From assembly GCA_021770785.1 (NCBI GenBank), contig JAETQH010000003.1:62001-126000 (forward strand): a stretch of DNA of 64,000 nt, read 5' to 3'. Positions 11,649-21,495 of the stretch are shown here, piece by piece. The DNA comes from Lachnospiraceae bacterium (GTDB lineage: Bacteria > Bacillota > Clostridia > Lachnospirales > Lachnospiraceae). The notes beneath the pieces are model-generated. The model ran no database searches. It was not told where the DNA came from and worked only from the letters and a program-made list of their open reading frames with translations. Within the stretch, counting starts at the first letter, position 1. The number at the start of each line of letters is the position of its first letter. The translations under genes were made by a program, and so were the position numbers.

Positions 11649-12413
11649 ATGCAGAAATATGATTTTAAAACACAGCCCTCTATTTTAATACAGGGAGCGA
11701 TGGATACGGAAACGGAATATCTGATTGAAAAATTAGAGGGACGGGAAAAAATCACTCTTGGGAACTGGGAATTTCATACCGGGTTCCTGGGAAAATACAG
11801 GGAGCCGGTGATTATCTCAAAAACTTATCAGGGTATGGTAAACGCAGCGGCAGCCAGCAGCCTCGCCCTGGCATGTTTTTCTCCGAAAACGGTGATCAAT
11901 CAGGGGATTGCGGGGGGACATGATACCTCTTTTCACAGAGGAGATGTTGTGATAGGGGAAAAGGTAGTTCCCATGGGAGCGATGGTGCGCAGATACGCTC
12001 CCCATGGAGCAGGCATCAGCGAGACGGATTTTGAACCGCTGCCCATTGAAATTTTTGACAAAGGTTTGGGAAAAACCAGAAAAGTGGTGGATTTTCCCTG
12101 TGATGAAAGGCTTATCGCCATAGCAGAGCAGATGGAAGCAGGGCTTACAGCGGGGCGGGGGGTGTTAGGCTCGGCAGACGAGTGGAATAACCAGATAGAC
12201 AGGATAGCCCTGCTTCGGGAACGGTATCACACAACGGCGGAGGATATGGAGTCGGCGGCTCCCGCAGAATTATGCCTCTCCTATGGGATCCCTTTTATCG
12301 CAATCCGGATTCTGTCCAATTCCGTTGTAAACGGAGAGGAATTTGACGAGTCCGTGGGCTTAGAGGGACAAAAATTTGTGCTGCGGTTTGTGGAGGCATT
12401 GCAGGGCCTATGA
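11649..12413 (+). CDS. 5'-methylthioadenosine/S-adenosylhomocysteine nucleosidase family protein
   Basis: ORF; GIAGGHD, TTAEDMESAA, IRILSNS motifs of the PNP_UDP family. Confidence 0.85.
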   Translation: MQKYDFKTQPSILIQGAMDTETEYLIEKLEGREKITLGNWEFHTGFLGKYREPVIISKTYQGMVNAAAASSLALACFSPKTVINQGIAGGHDTSFHRGDVVIGEKVVPMGAMVRRYAPHGAGISETDFEPLPIEIFDKGLGKTRKVVDFPCDERLIAIAEQMEAGLTAGRGVLGSADEWNNQIDRIALLRERYHTTAEDMESAAPAELCLSYGIPFIAIRILSNSVVNGEEFDESVGLEGQKFVLRFVEALQGL

Positions 12414-14596
12414 AAAAAAGAATAGGGCAGTGCATCAGGAAAAGGGCGGGCAGGGGGCTTACATTAGCGGCGGCAATGTTGTTACTGATGTCCGGCAGCG
12501 TGCAGGCAGCGGAATGGGAGCCTGTAACCATAGATTTTACAGAAGAGGAAAAGGAATTTATTGAAAATTCCGGGGAAGTTACGGTTGCCTTTATTCCCGA
12601 CCGGGCGCCGCTTTCGAACATAGACCAGAAAGGGGAAATCACCGGAATTACCGTAGATATCCTTAACATGATAGAAAAACGCAGCAACATTCATTTCCGG
12701 TATGAAATGATGCCCTCGGGAATGCGGGTGGTGGAATATATAGAGCAGCACCCGGAGCAGCTGGTGGCAGGGGTGCTTTCCGACAGCAGGGAGTTTGTGG
12801 ATGAAAAATATCTGCTGACGGACGATATCTATTCCGATGATGTGGCGTTAGTGTGCAAGGCGGGCATTGACTACGAAATAGATGCAAAGGATGGCAGCTA
12901 CCAGCTGGCGATTCCCAAAAATTATGCCACCTTTGAGCATTATGTAAAGGAGCAGTTCCCCCAGTTTGAGGTTGTTATGGTGGATTCCACGTTAGAGTGT
13001 ATCCGGATGGTGGAAAACGGGGAGGTGGATGTGGCGGCGCAGAATGTGAGGGTGCTAGAGCCCCTTCTTTCAGATCCGCATTTTGAAGATATTACCGTGC
13101 TGCCTACCTTTTTTATGAGGGAAAATACAGCCATTGTCTCCGGGGTTTCGGAAGACCATCAGATTCTCACCGGAATTTTAAATAAATGTATCGCCACGAT
13201 TTCCGAAACAGAAATTTCCCAGTTTACTGTGGATCATACGGTGGCAAGTGTGTACCGTATGACGTTCTCGGATGTGCTGTACCAGTTCCGTTACCCTTTT
13301 ATTGCCATTGGAGTGCTGGTCTTAACACTGCTTGCCCTAATGGGGGCGTTTCAGGTATCGAAAAAGCAAAGTTTTGTACTTCTGGAAGAAAAGAATAAAG
13401 AACTGGCGGAGGCGGTGGAGCAGGCGGAACGTGCCAATGCGGCAAAAAGCGAATTTCTGGCAAGGATGAGCCACGAAATCCGTACGCCGATGAATACCAT
13501 AGTGACGTTGACAGAACTGGCAAAGGAACAGCAGGCGCAGCCGCAAAAGTTAAAAGAGGATTTAGAAAAAATTCAGGTATCTTCCAAACTGCTGTTAAAT
13601 ATTATCAATGACGTTCTTGATATGTCTGCCATAGAACTGCACAAAATGAAAACCGCCAAAAAGCTTTTTGACATGCAGGAGCTGATTGGTTCCATTGCCA
13701 CGGTTTATGAGTCGGAATGCAGGCAGAAGCATATCACATTCGGCTTAGAGATGAAAATGGCGGATGGGTATGTGTTGGGAGATGCCATCAGGGTGCAGCA
13801 GATTATTATGAATCTGCTTTCTAATGCCTATAAGTTTACGCCGGAGGAGGGTGAAATCAGGGTTACGGTAAAGGAGATTCCCACGGAGAAAAAAAATGAG
13901 GCTTATTACAAATTTGAGGTCAGGGATAACGGTGAGGGAATCACGGAGGAAATGCAGCAGCGGTTGTTTCTGCCCTTTGAGCAGGAGCGGGCAGACACCT
14001 ACCATCAATATGGAGGCAACGGTCTCGGGCTTGCCATTGTAAAAAATTTAGTGGAGCTGATGAAGGGAACCATTGCCTGTGAATCCCGAAAGGGGGAGGG
14101 CACAGTATTTACGGTGATATTGCCTTTTGAACTTGCCCCGGAGGAAACTTCCAAAGAGGAAAAGAAGGGGAAGGACAAGCAGGTAGAAGTCGAGAAAAAA
14201 CAGTATGATTTTGGAGGAAAAACCGTACTTTTGGCAGAAGATACGGAGATGAATGCGGATATCACCAGAGATTTATTAGAGCTGGTTCATTTAAAAACTG
14301 TCTGGGCACGGGACGGGGAAACAGCGGTAAGGCTGTTCGAAGCCTCCGCCCCGGGAGAAATTGCAGCGGTGCTGATGGATATCCACATGCCGAAAATGAG
14401 CGGTTATGAGGCAGCCCGGGCAATCCGCTCCATGGAGCGCCCCGACGCTGCGGAAGTACCGATTTTCGCCATGACGGCGAGTGCTTTTGAGGAAGATATC
14501 AAAGAATCGCGAAATGCGGGCATGAATGAGCATATTGCAAAGCCGGTGGATATTTATCTGCTGTATGCACTTCTTGCAAAATTTTTGCAAAAATAA
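12410..14596 (+). CDS. Hybrid sensor histidine kinase: signal peptide, periplasmic SBP_bac_3-like domain, TM, HisKA, HATPase, REC
   Basis: ORF; AKSEFLARMSHEIRTPMN H-box, GNGLGLAIVKNLVELM G-box, VLLAEDTEMN...VLMDIHMPKMSG REC. Confidence 0.93.
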   Translation: MKKRIGQCIRKRAGRGLTLAAAMLLLMSGSVQAAEWEPVTIDFTEEEKEFIENSGEVTVAFIPDRAPLSNIDQKGEITGITVDILNMIEKRSNIHFRYEMMPSGMRVVEYIEQHPEQLVAGVLSDSREFVDEKYLLTDDIYSDDVALVCKAGIDYEIDAKDGSYQLAIPKNYATFEHYVKEQFPQFEVVMVDSTLECIRMVENGEVDVAAQNVRVLEPLLSDPHFEDITVLPTFFMRENTAIVSGVSEDHQILTGILNKCIATISETEISQFTVDHTVASVYRMTFSDVLYQFRYPFIAIGVLVLTLLALMGAFQVSKKQSFVLLEEKNKELAEAVEQAERANAAKSEFLARMSHEIRTPMNTIVTLTELAKEQQAQPQKLKEDLEKIQVSSKLLLNIINDVLDMSAIELHKMKTAKKLFDMQELIGSIATVYESECRQKHITFGLEMKMADGYVLGDAIRVQQIIMNLLSNAYKFTPEEGEIRVTVKEIPTEKKNEAYYKFEVRDNGEGITEEMQQRLFLPFEQERADTYHQYGGNGLGLAIVKNLVELMKGTIACESRKGEGTVFTVILPFELAPEETSKEEKKGKDKQVEVEKKQYDFGGKTVLLAEDTEMNADITRDLLELVHLKTVWARDGETAVRLFEASAPGEIAAVLMDIHMPKMSGYEAARAIRSMERPDAAEVPIFAMTASAFEEDIKESRNAGMNEHIAKPVDIYLLYALLAKFLQK

Positions 14597-14613
14597 CGGA
14601 ACTGTGTTATGAT
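14585..14613 (+). promoter_or_regulatory. Putative promoter for prmA
   Basis: TTGCAA, 17-nt spacer, TATGAT. Confidence 0.5.
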
Positions 14614-14625
14614 ATTTTCTAGTGC

Positions 14626-14683
14626 GCCAAAAGCCGCCTAAGCAGCAGGGAGCATTGGACGGAAAGCTGTGGCGGCATTTGGC
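14626..14683 (+). promoter_or_regulatory. Leader hairpin upstream of prmA
   Basis: gccaaaagccgcc (14626-14638) pairs with ggcggcatttggc (14671-14683) with a single internal A/A mismatch. Confidence 0.5.
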
Positions 14684-14718
14684 AGAAAGGTTCGGAGAGA
14701 AAGAGTGAGGGCGGCATT

Positions 14719-15705
14719 ATGAAATGGAAAAAATATACCATTGAGACAACAACGGCGGCAGAGGATTTTATGAGCTCCATGCTGATGGAGCTTGGCATCG
14801 AGGGAGTGGAGATTGAGGATAATATTCCCCTTTCTAAGGAGGATCAGGCGGATATGTTTATTGATTTTCTGCCGGAGCTTCCACCGGATGACGGCGTGGG
14901 CTATGTGAGCTTTTATCTGGAGGATAACGGGGAGGACTACACGGAGCTTTTAAAGAAGGTGAAAACAGAACTGGAAAATCTGCGGAAAATCGTAGATGTG
15001 GGAAGCGGTGTGATTACCTCCGACGAAACCGAGGATTTAGACTGGATCAATAACTGGAAAAAGTTTTTCAGCTCCTTCTATATTGATGATATTTTAATCA
15101 AACCCACCTGGGAGGAATTAAAGGAAGAGGATAAGGACAAATTCCTCATTGAGATTGATCCCGGTGTTTCCTTTGGGACCGGAAAGCATGAAACCACCCA
15201 GCTTTGTATTAGACAGCTGTTAAAATATATCCGTGGAAATAAGGATTTTCAGCCGGAGAAGACAGCGCCGAAGGTGCTAGACGTGGGCTGTGGCAGTGGT
15301 ATTCTGTCCATTGTGGCGTTAAAATTAGGTGCTTCGGAAGTGGTGGGGACAGACCTTGACCCGGACTGCATGACCTCCACCCATGACAACATGGAAGTCA
15401 ACCATTTAGATTTAAGCAAGGGAACCTTCTATGTGGGAAATCTCATTGATGACACCGCTCTGCAGGAAAAAGTCGGCACGGAAGAGTACGATATCGTGGT
15501 GGCAAATATTTTGGCGGACGTGATTATTCCCATGGCTCCGGTGATTCCGGCACGACTGAAAAAGGGAGGCTATTTTATCACCTCCGGTATCATTGATTTT
15601 AAGGAAAATGCTGTGAAAGAAGCCGTTGAAAATGCCGGGCTTAAGGTGGTGGAAATCAACCGTCAGGGCGAATGGGTGAATATTACGGCATGTAAGGAAG
15701 CATAA
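14719..15705 (+). CDS. prmA: Ribosomal protein L11 methyltransferase
   Basis: ORF; DPGVSFGTGKHETTQLCI, LDVGCGSGILSI, VANILADVI. Confidence 0.96.
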   Translation: MKWKKYTIETTTAAEDFMSSMLMELGIEGVEIEDNIPLSKEDQADMFIDFLPELPPDDGVGYVSFYLEDNGEDYTELLKKVKTELENLRKIVDVGSGVITSDETEDLDWINNWKKFFSSFYIDDILIKPTWEELKEEDKDKFLIEIDPGVSFGTGKHETTQLCIRQLLKYIRGNKDFQPEKTAPKVLDVGCGSGILSIVALKLGASEVVGTDLDPDCMTSTHDNMEVNHLDLSKGTFYVGNLIDDTALQEKVGTEEYDIVVANILADVIIPMAPVIPARLKKGGYFITSGIIDFKENAVKEAVENAGLKVVEINRQGEWVNITACKEA

Positions 15706-15723
15706 CAAGGAAATGAGGACAGG

Positions 15724-16470
15724 ATGTATCAGTTTTTTGTAGAGGATTGGCAGATTGCCGATTCGGCTGTGACGATTGAGGGCAGTGATGTCAACCATAT
15801 CAGAAATGTACTCCGAATGAAAGCCGGGGAAAAAGTGAGAATCAGTACCTCTTCCGGGAAAAATTATTTCTGCCGCCTGTCGGAAATCGGCGAAGCAATG
15901 GTGCAGGCAGATATTTTAGAAGAGCTTTCGGAGGGGACGGAGCTGCCGAATAAAATTTATCTGTTCCAGGGGCTGCCTAAGGGTGACAAAATGGAGCTGA
16001 TTATTCAGAAGGCGGTGGAATTAGGCGCATACGAAATGATTCCTGTGTCCATGAAAAACTGCGTGGTAAAATTAGATGCCAAAAAGGCGGAGAATAAAGT
16101 GAGACGCTGGCAGGAGATTGCCAAAAGCGCTGCAAAGCAGTCAAAACGCAGCCTGATACCGGAAATATGTACTCCCCTTACCTATCGGCAGGCAGTGGAA
16201 GCGGCAAAGGAATTGGATGTAGTATTTATCCCTTATGAAAATGAGCGGGGAATGGCGGCAACCAGAGAGGCGGTGGAGCAGCTTAAGGCAGGGCAGAGCA
16301 TCGGAATTTTTATCGGACCGGAGGGCGGATTTGCCCCGGAGGAAATCGAACTGGCAAAAAAGGAAGGAATGCAGCTGATTTCCCTCGGAAAACGGATTTT
16401 GCGGACGGAAACCGCCGGGCTTGCCGCGCTGGCGGTGCTGGCTTATCATTTGGAAACGTTGGATTTTTAG
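15724..16470 (+). CDS. rsmE: 16S rRNA (uracil(1498)-N(3))-methyltransferase
   Basis: ORF; IGPEGGF...LGKRILRTETAGLAALA SPOUT motif. Confidence 0.95.
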   Translation: MYQFFVEDWQIADSAVTIEGSDVNHIRNVLRMKAGEKVRISTSSGKNYFCRLSEIGEAMVQADILEELSEGTELPNKIYLFQGLPKGDKMELIIQKAVELGAYEMIPVSMKNCVVKLDAKKAENKVRRWQEIAKSAAKQSKRSLIPEICTPLTYRQAVEAAKELDVVFIPYENERGMAATREAVEQLKAGQSIGIFIGPEGGFAPEEIELAKKEGMQLISLGKRILRTETAGLAALAVLAYHLETLDF

Positions 16471-16496
16471 ACCGACAGTTAGAAAGAGTGAAAAAC

Positions 16497-17651
16497 ATGC
16501 AGGCATATTTAGATAATTCAGCCACCACCCGCTGCAGTGAGCGGGCACGGGATATCATGGTGAAAGTATTGACGGAGGATTTCGGAAATCCCTCCTCCCT
16601 TCATACCATGGGGATGACGGCGGAAGGCTATATCAAAAAGGCAAAGGAGCAGATTGCCAAAACCCTGAAAGCGGAAGCAAAGGAAATTCTCTTCACCTCC
16701 GGCGGAACGGAATCCAACAATCTGGCGTTGATAGGGACGGCGCTTGCTAATAAACGTGCCGGAAACCATATCATTACTACCTCTATTGAGCATGCCTCCG
16801 TCTCGGCAGTGGCAGCTTATTTAGAGGAAATGGGGTTTTGTGTCACCTATTTAAAGGTGGATAAGGACGGCTTGATTTCGTTGGAGGAATTGAGGGAAGC
16901 GGTGTGTGAGGACACGATTCTTGTTTCCCTGATGATGGTAAACAACGAAATCGGCGCAGTAGAGCCCATTGAAGAAGCGGTAAAAATCATCAAAGCGAAA
17001 AATCCCAAAACCCTGGTGCATGTGGATGCCATCCAGGCCTATGGAAAATACCGTATCTGCCCGAAAAAGCTGGGCATTGATTTGCTTTCTGTCAGCGGAC
17101 ATAAAATCCATGCCCCCAAGGGAACAGGATTTTTATATATCAAAGACAAGACCAAGATAAAGCCCATAATTTACGGCGGCGGCCAGCAGAAGGGAATGCG
17201 CTCCGGCACGGAAAATGTTCCGGGGGCTGCAGCCCTTGGAATGGCGGCAGAGGAAATTTATGAGAATTTTGACGAAAAAATCGAACATCTTTATTCCCTG
17301 AAAGAGCGTTTTATTAAAGGGGTCACTGAAATCGAAGGGGTTGCCATAAACGGAAAAACAGGGCGTGATTCTGCCCCGCACATTGTCAGCGTCAGCATAG
17401 ACGGCGTCCGCAGCGAGGTCATGCTCCATTCCTTAGAGGAAAAGGAGATTTATGTCTCCGCCGGAAGCGCCTGTTCCTCCAACAAGCCCGCCCCCAGCAA
17501 AACCCTGCAGGGCATAGGCTTGCCTAAGGCACAGCTAGAGAGCACCATCCGTTTCAGCTTTTGCGTAGATACCACGGAAGAAGAGATAGACTACGCCATT
17601 GCGGCGCTGAAGGAGATTGTTCCGTTCCGCAGGAAATTTATCCGTAAATAG
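16497..17651 (+). CDS. Cysteine desulfurase (NifS/IscS-like)
   Basis: ORF; YLDNSATTR, SGHKIHAPKGTGFLY PLP-Lys motif, SAGSACSS; start 16497 (GTG 16488 is an alternative). Confidence 0.95.
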   Translation: MQAYLDNSATTRCSERARDIMVKVLTEDFGNPSSLHTMGMTAEGYIKKAKEQIAKTLKAEAKEILFTSGGTESNNLALIGTALANKRAGNHIITTSIEHASVSAVAAYLEEMGFCVTYLKVDKDGLISLEELREAVCEDTILVSLMMVNNEIGAVEPIEEAVKIIKAKNPKTLVHVDAIQAYGKYRICPKKLGIDLLSVSGHKIHAPKGTGFLYIKDKTKIKPIIYGGGQQKGMRSGTENVPGAAALGMAAEEIYENFDEKIEHLYSLKERFIKGVTEIEGVAINGKTGRDSAPHIVSVSIDGVRSEVMLHSLEEKEIYVSAGSACSSNKPAPSKTLQGIGLPKAQLESTIRFSFCVDTTEEEIDYAIAALKEIVPFRRKFIRK

Positions 17652-17674
17652 TACTATACTTTTGTCAGGAAACA

Positions 17675-17709
17675 GCCCAAGATGCCTGAACATATCCGGC
17701 ATCTTGGGC
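17675..17709 (+). promoter_or_regulatory. 12-bp perfect hairpin between cysteine desulfurase gene and thiI
   Basis: gcccaagatgcc / ggcatcttgggc; no downstream T tract. Confidence 0.55.
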
Positions 17710-17737
17710 GTACCTTATCGAGAAAAAGGAGAACCAT

Positions 17738-18922
17738 ATGTACAAAGCATTTTTGATTAAATACGCAGAAATCGCCATTAAAGGCAAAAACCGTTACCTC
17801 TTCGAGGACGCATTGGTAAGCAGGATGAACCATGCCTTAAAAAAAGTAGAAGGAACCTTTAAAATCCGCAAGGAGCAGGGGCGTATCTATGTGGAAACTG
17901 AGGGAAACTTTGATTTTGACGAGGCAGTGGAGGCACTAAAGTGTGTGTTTGGTATCGTAGGAATCTGCCCGGTGGTGATATTAGAGGACGAGGGTTTCGA
18001 TAAACTGGCAGAGGAAGTCATCCGTTACATTGACATGGCTTACCCGGACAAAAACTTTACCTTTAAAGTCAACGCCCGCCGTGCAAGAAAAAATTATCCT
18101 CTGGAGTCCATGGAAATCAATGCCAAAATGGGAGAGCGTATCTTAGAAGCCTATCCCGGCTTAAAGGTAGATGTCCACAAACCGGATGTCATGATAAACA
18201 TCGAAATCCGCAGCCAGATTAATCTCTATTCCACCGTAATCCCCGGCCCCGGCGGTATGCCTGTAGGCACCAACGGCAAAGCTATGCTGCTGCTTTCCGG
18301 CGGTATCGACAGCCCGGTGGCAGGCTACATGATTGCCAAAAGAGGGGTGACCATAGATGCCACCTATTTCCATGCGCCCCCCTATACCTCAGAGCGGGCG
18401 AAACAAAAGGTGGTGGATTTAGCAAAAATCGTGGCAAGATATTCCGGCCCCATCAATCTGCATGTGGTAAACTTCACTGACATTCAGCTTTACATTTACG
18501 AGCAGTGTCCCCACGAAGAGCTTACCATCATCATGCGCCGTTACATGATGAAATTAGCGGAGCACTTTGCCAAAGAAAATAAGTGCCTCGGTCTGATTAC
18601 CGGAGAGAGTATCGGCCAGGTGGCAAGTCAGACCATGCAGTCTTTAGCGGCCACCAACGAGGTCTGCACCATGCCGGTGTACCGCCCGTTAATCGGATTT
18701 GATAAACAGGAGATTGTGGAGATTTCCGAAAAGATAGATGCTTATGAGACTTCCATTCTGCCCTTTGAGGACTGCTGTACCATTTTTGTGGCAAAGCATC
18801 CGGTGACAAAACCGAGCCTGAATGTGATTCACAATGATGAGCGTAAGCTGGAAGAGAAAATTGATGAACTGATGAAGCAGGCGATTGATACGGTGGAAGT
18901 GATTCATATTGATGGGGAATAG
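17738..18922 (+). CDS. thiI: tRNA 4-thiouridine synthase ThiI
   Basis: ORF; THUMP region, LLSGGIDSPVAGYM PP-loop; next to cysteine desulfurase gene. Confidence 0.96.
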   Translation: MYKAFLIKYAEIAIKGKNRYLFEDALVSRMNHALKKVEGTFKIRKEQGRIYVETEGNFDFDEAVEALKCVFGIVGICPVVILEDEGFDKLAEEVIRYIDMAYPDKNFTFKVNARRARKNYPLESMEINAKMGERILEAYPGLKVDVHKPDVMINIEIRSQINLYSTVIPGPGGMPVGTNGKAMLLLSGGIDSPVAGYMIAKRGVTIDATYFHAPPYTSERAKQKVVDLAKIVARYSGPINLHVVNFTDIQLYIYEQCPHEELTIIMRRYMMKLAEHFAKENKCLGLITGESIGQVASQTMQSLAATNEVCTMPVYRPLIGFDKQEIVEISEKIDAYETSILPFEDCCTIFVAKHPVTKPSLNVIHNDERKLEEKIDELMKQAIDTVEVIHIDGE

Positions 18923-18933
18923 CCTATAAACAA

Positions 18934-18966
18934 AAAACCACAAAGAGTAAATCTCTCTGTGGTTTA
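18934..18966. terminator. Putative bidirectional terminator
   Basis: aaaccacaaagag / ctctctgtggttt hairpin between convergent genes. Confidence 0.65.
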
Positions 18967-19000
18967 TGTTTGAAACACTGGTATAAATATGTACGAGTAA

Positions 19001-19231
19001 TTAGATTAAGTATGGTTTTAAAGTTTCCATAATCTCATCAATATTGCTCTCAGCATGAATCGCTAAATCAATCGGTTTAGATAAATCTAAGCTGAAGATA
19101 CCCATGATAGATTTTGCATCAATGACATATCTGCCAGAGATTAAATCAAAATCAAATTCATACTGTGTGATAGCATTGACAAAGGATTTTACCTTGTCAA
19201 TAGAATTTAAAGAAATCTGTACTGTTTTCAT
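19001..19231 (-). CDS. HPr-like protein lacking the catalytic His
   Basis: ORF; KSIMGIFSLDL matches the HPr Ser46 region, GIHARPA-equivalent absent. Confidence 0.75.
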   Translation of the reverse strand: MKTVQISLNSIDKVKSFVNAITQYEFDFDLISGRYVIDAKSIMGIFSLDLSKPIDLAIHAESNIDEIMETLKPYLI

Positions 19232-19333
19232 AGCGAAAAACCTCCTTAAAGATTAACTATTGAAGTTACTCTTATACTAAAGGTTTTTTGTGGAAAAGTC
19301 AACAGTAAATGTAAACGGAGGGAAAGTAAAGTA

Positions 19334-20671
19334 ATGAAAAAAGCGGCATTACATAATCTTGGCTGCAAAGTAAATGCTTATGAGACAGAGGCCATGCAGC
19401 ATATCTTAGAAGCGGCAGGTTACGAGATTGTGCCATTTACCGAAAAAGCGGATGTCTATGTGATAAATACCTGTTCTGTCACCAATATAGCGGACAGGAA
19501 GTCAAGGCAGATGCTTCATAAAGCGAAAAAAAACAATCCCTATGCTGTGGTGGTGGCGGCGGGCTGCTATGTGCAGACAAAAGAGGCGGAAACTGCCTTA
19601 GATGAGAGTATAGATATTATCATTGGGAATAATAAGAAACACGAGTTAGTGAAATTGCTGGAAAAATTTGAAGCAGAGAAAAAACAGGAAGAGACAAAGC
19701 AGAACAGGAAAGCGCAGCTTGCCAGTATAGCTGATATCAATCATGAAAAGCAGGAGTATGAGGAACTTTATTTAGAGAGGACGGCGGAGCATACCCGTGC
19801 CTTTTTGAAGGTGCAGGACGGCTGTAACCAGTTTTGCAGCTATTGTATCATTCCTTTTGCCAGAGGCAGGGTCAGAAGCAGAAAGGCGGAGGACGTGTTA
19901 GGGGAGGTGAGACGCCTTGCGGAACACGGTTACCGGGAGGTGGTGCTGACGGGAATTCATCTCAGCTCCTACGGGGCAGATACCGGGGACAGCCTTCTGC
20001 ATCTGATTGAACTGGTGCATGAGGTGGAGGGAATGAAGCGGATACGCCTCGGCAGCTTAGAGCCGCGGATTGTGACAGAGGATTTTGTGAAACGGCTTTC
20101 CCGGTTAGAAAAAATCTGCCCCCATTTCCATCTTTCCCTGCAAAGCGGGTGCGATACGGTGCTTGCCCGGATGAACCGGCGCTACGATACGGCGGAATAC
20201 GAGGCGGGCTGTCAGATGTTGCGGAAATATTTTTCCCACCCGGCTATCACCACCGATGTGATTGTGGGCTTTCCGGGGGAGACGGAGGAAGAATTTCAGA
20301 TTACGAAGGAATATTTAGAGCGGATTCATTTTTATGAAATGCACATTTTTAAATATTCCAGAAGAGAGGGCACGAAGGCGGCGGCGATGAAAAACCAGGT
20401 GCCGGAGCCGGAAAAAACCAGGCGCAGCGCTATTTTGCTGGATTTGGAGAAAAAAATGTCAGAGGAATTCCGCAATGCCTATCTTGGGGAAACGGTGACG
20501 GCGCTGTTAGAAGAAAAGATGGAATTTGAAGGAAAAACGTATTTTACAGGTTACACGAAGGAGTACGTGAAAGTGGCTTTTGAGGCAGGGAGCGACCTGA
20601 CAAATCAATTTGTAACAGGAAAAATTTCCGAACAATTAACCGGGGATATCTATCTTATGGTTGAATTTTAG
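19334..20671 (+). CDS. mtaB: tRNA (N6-threonylcarbamoyladenosine(37)-C2)-methylthiotransferase
   Basis: ORF; NLGCKVNAYE, VQDGCNQFCSYCIIPFARG radical SAM cluster. Confidence 0.92.
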   Translation: MKKAALHNLGCKVNAYETEAMQHILEAAGYEIVPFTEKADVYVINTCSVTNIADRKSRQMLHKAKKNNPYAVVVAAGCYVQTKEAETALDESIDIIIGNNKKHELVKLLEKFEAEKKQEETKQNRKAQLASIADINHEKQEYEELYLERTAEHTRAFLKVQDGCNQFCSYCIIPFARGRVRSRKAEDVLGEVRRLAEHGYREVVLTGIHLSSYGADTGDSLLHLIELVHEVEGMKRIRLGSLEPRIVTEDFVKRLSRLEKICPHFHLSLQSGCDTVLARMNRRYDTAEYEAGCQMLRKYFSHPAITTDVIVGFPGETEEEFQITKEYLERIHFYEMHIFKYSRREGTKAAAMKNQVPEPEKTRRSAILLDLEKKMSEEFRNAYLGETVTALLEEKMEFEGKTYFTGYTKEYVKVAFEAGSDLTNQFVTGKISEQLTGDIYLMVEF

Positions 20672-20734
20672 GACAAACTATATTAAAATAATATACAGCA
20701 ATGCTTTTTGAGCAGGTATAAGGGCGTGATAAAT

Positions 20735-20998
20735 ATGCAGAATATCAATAATACACAATATTTCAAAGTGGAAAAGGAACCGGAGCTGAAAGTGGGAGAC
20801 ATTTTAGAGATTGTCTATCATGCACTCAGTGAAAAAGGCTATAATCCGGTGAATCAGATTGTTGGATATATTATGTCTGGAGATCCTACTTACATTACCA
20901 GCCATAATAATGCAAGAAGCCTGATTATGAAGGTAGAACGTGACGAGTTGGTGGAAGAAGTATTAAAATCTTATATCAGAAACAATCGTTGGTCGTAG
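20735..20998 (+). CDS. ireB: IreB family regulatory phosphoprotein
   Basis: [40 protein letters not shown]; upstream of ruvX; start moved to ATG 20735. Confidence 0.9.
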   Translation: MQNINNTQYFKVEKEPELKVGDILEIVYHALSEKGYNPVNQIVGYIMSGDPTYITSHNNARSLIMKVERDELVEEVLKSYIRNNRWS

Positions 20999-21011
20999 TA
21001 ACGGAGAGAGT

Positions 21012-21449
21012 ATGCGGATTTTAGGATTAGATTTTGGCTCAAAGACTGTCGGCGTGGCAGTCAGCGACGAGCTTTTGTTGACGGCACAGGGACTGGAAAT
21101 CGTAAGACGACAGTCTCCTAATAAGTTGCGCCAGACATTGGCGAGGATTCAGGAGATTGTGACGGAATATCAGGTGGAGCGCATTGTGTTAGGTTTCCCG
21201 AAAAACATGAACAATACCGAGGGAGAGCGTTGCGAGAAAACCAAAGAATTTAAAGAAATGTTAGAACGACGCACCGGCTTAGAGGTGGTATTGTGGGACG
21301 AGCGGCTCACGACAGTTTCAGCAGATAAGTACATGATGGAAACGGGTATCCGGAGAGAAAACCGCAAGCAGTATGTGGATGAGATTGCGGCAGTTTTTAT
21401 TTTACAGGGATATCTGGATTTTCTGGGTCATGAGAAGGTTTCTGTCTGA
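21012..21449 (+). CDS. ruvX: Holliday junction resolvase RuvX (YqgF)
   Basis: [26 protein letters not shown]. Confidence 0.94.
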   Translation: MRILGLDFGSKTVGVAVSDELLLTAQGLEIVRRQSPNKLRQTLARIQEIVTEYQVERIVLGFPKNMNNTEGERCEKTKEFKEMLERRTGLEVVLWDERLTTVSADKYMMETGIRRENRKQYVDEIAAVFILQGYLDFLGHEKVSV

Positions 21450-21495
21450 GACGGATGACGGCAGGAAAATCAAAAGGAAAGGAAATGGTTCGTCA

